From positions 62,001 through 126,000 of the forward strand of contig NZ_JATV01000003.1 in the NCBI RefSeq assembly GCF_000611675.1: DNA of 64,000 bases. The letters are read 5' to 3'. The translations under genes were made by a program, and so were the position numbers. Numbering within the stretch: position 1 is the first letter of the stretch; each line of letters opens with the position of its first letter. Shown piece after piece: positions 63,487-64,000 of this stretch. The DNA comes from Flavobacterium succinicans LMG 10402 (lineage in GTDB: Bacteria > Bacteroidota > Bacteroidia > Flavobacteriales > Flavobacteriaceae). The notes below the pieces were generated by a model, which did not search any database, was not told the DNA's origin, and saw nothing but the letters and a program-made list of their open reading frames with translations.

Positions 63487-64000
63487 ATGTATACATTTTC
63501 AAGTAAATTAAAAACTTTTTCTCTTATCCTAATGGCTGTTGGTTTATTAGGTATTGGTTATGGTTTTTATAGTGCACCAAAAGATATTCAAGAAGTGGAA
63601 GCTCTTCTTGCCGCGGATTCACATGGAGGTCATGGAGAAGCTACTCATGCAACTCCTGCCGAAGAACATTCGGCTACAGCTGTTGCTGACCATGCAACTC
63701 CTGTTAAAGCTGAAGCTGCTCATAAAGATACAACACATGCAGCTGCCGAAGTTTCCCATGAAACTGCAGGTGATTCAGTTCATGCTGCGCCAGTTGCTGC
63801 GCATGATGCACAGGCAAATGCTGTTGCTCATGATGCACACGCAGATGCGGAACATAAAGAGCATTTAGAGCATGTTTTACATCAATTAAGTAATAAGCCA
63901 TGGGCTGCTGTTTATGTAGCTTGTATCTTTTTCATGTTGTTGTCATTAGGAACTTTAGCTTTCTATGCTATTCAACAGGTTGCTCAAGCGGGTTGGTCAC
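63487..64000 (+). CDS. actF: Alternative Complex III subunit F, 5' part (runs off window)
   Basis: At least 171 codons from ATG 63487 (MYTFSSKLKTFSLILMAVGLLGIGYGFYSAPKDIQ), open to the window end. A first helix is followed by an unusual His/Ala-rich loop from about residue 40 to 130, with repeated HGGHGEATHAT, HDAQANAVAHDAHADAEHKEH-like units. A second helix (AAVYVACIFFMLLSLGTLAFYAIQQ) follows near 140-165. ActF is a second NrfD-like membrane subunit paralogous to ActC. It lies 27 bases after actE. The coordinates are partial. Confidence 0.85.
   Translation, partial: MYTFSSKLKTFSLILMAVGLLGIGYGFYSAPKDIQEVEALLAADSHGGHGEATHATPAEEHSATAVADHATPVKAEAAHKDTTHAAAEVSHETAGDSVHAAPVAAHDAQANAVAHDAHADAEHKEHLEHVLHQLSNKPWAAVYVACIFFMLLSLGTLAFYAIQQVAQAGWS

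Overview
The window looks like chromosomal DNA of a flavobacterium (Bacteroidetes, probably Flavobacterium or a close relative). It is AT-rich. Promoters follow the Bacteroidetes pattern TTG-N18..21-TAnnTTTG and Shine-Dalgarno sites are mostly absent. The gene content also fits: an Alternative Complex III operon (actABCDEF), a bacterial GGGP-synthase homologue, DUF2723, DUF3127 and DUF4301 proteins, and lipoproteins with SSC-type lipoboxes. Nearly everything is core metabolism or translation. No prophage, insertion sequence, CRISPR array or defence island was found.

Layout. 1-5.6 kb: a methionine operon behind a SAM riboswitch cut by the window edge (metX, thrA aspartokinase/homoserine dehydrogenase, osmC-like, metZ). 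Then an Rrf2 regulator and a convergent TSUP (sulfite-exporter-type) permease. 7.1-12.4 kb: a PPTase, a small two-gene unit, GGGP synthase, PnuC, a fused NadR-like kinase/DUF4301 protein and ArfB. 12.5-14.9 kb: a TPP riboswitch driving a TonB-dependent receptor. 15.1-21.8 kb: a Rieske-like lipoprotein, greA-HIT, a transglutaminase-like protein, GlsB-type protein, histidine kinase, flavin reductase, DUF3127, aat. 22.0-29.3 kb: the thiamine operon on the minus strand (thiS-thiC-tenI-thiD-thiE-thiG-thiH-thiF) behind a second TPP riboswitch. 29.4-34.0 kb: tag, a lipoprotein, a queuosine-precursor transporter, an exported Ppx/GppA-like protein and an MFS permease. 34.2-37.0 kb: rplM-rpsI-rpsB-tsf (minus). 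37.3-50.8 kb: LacI regulator, polA, a metallophosphoesterase, a cysteine-less thioredoxin, a polysaccharide deacetylase, a large DUF2723 membrane protein, tRNA-Gln, a BCCT transporter and a universal stress protein. 51.0-55.7 kb: rimP-nusA-infB. 55.9-64.0 kb: a SPOR protein, then actA-F with actF running off the end.

How they work together. Riboswitches organise two supply systems: SAM controls methionine synthesis, and TPP controls both thiamine synthesis and a probable outer-membrane thiamine (or precursor) receptor. The act operon encodes the quinol:cytochrome c oxidoreductase that replaces bc1 in these bacteria. Two operons for transcription factors (greA and rimP-nusA-infB) carry a terminator-like hairpin between promoter and first gene, which suggests attenuation.

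The most unusual DNA is non-coding. A roughly 110-170-nt structured repeat occurs four times (about 1.2, 15.0, 22.8 and 28.9 kb); its long hairpin arm differs in sequence but stays base-paired, and three copies sit next to stop codons. A REP-like palindrome is inserted in frame inside thiC. Several long imperfect inverted repeats sit in operon spacers. Functions are assigned from protein motifs and remembered families; no database search was run.
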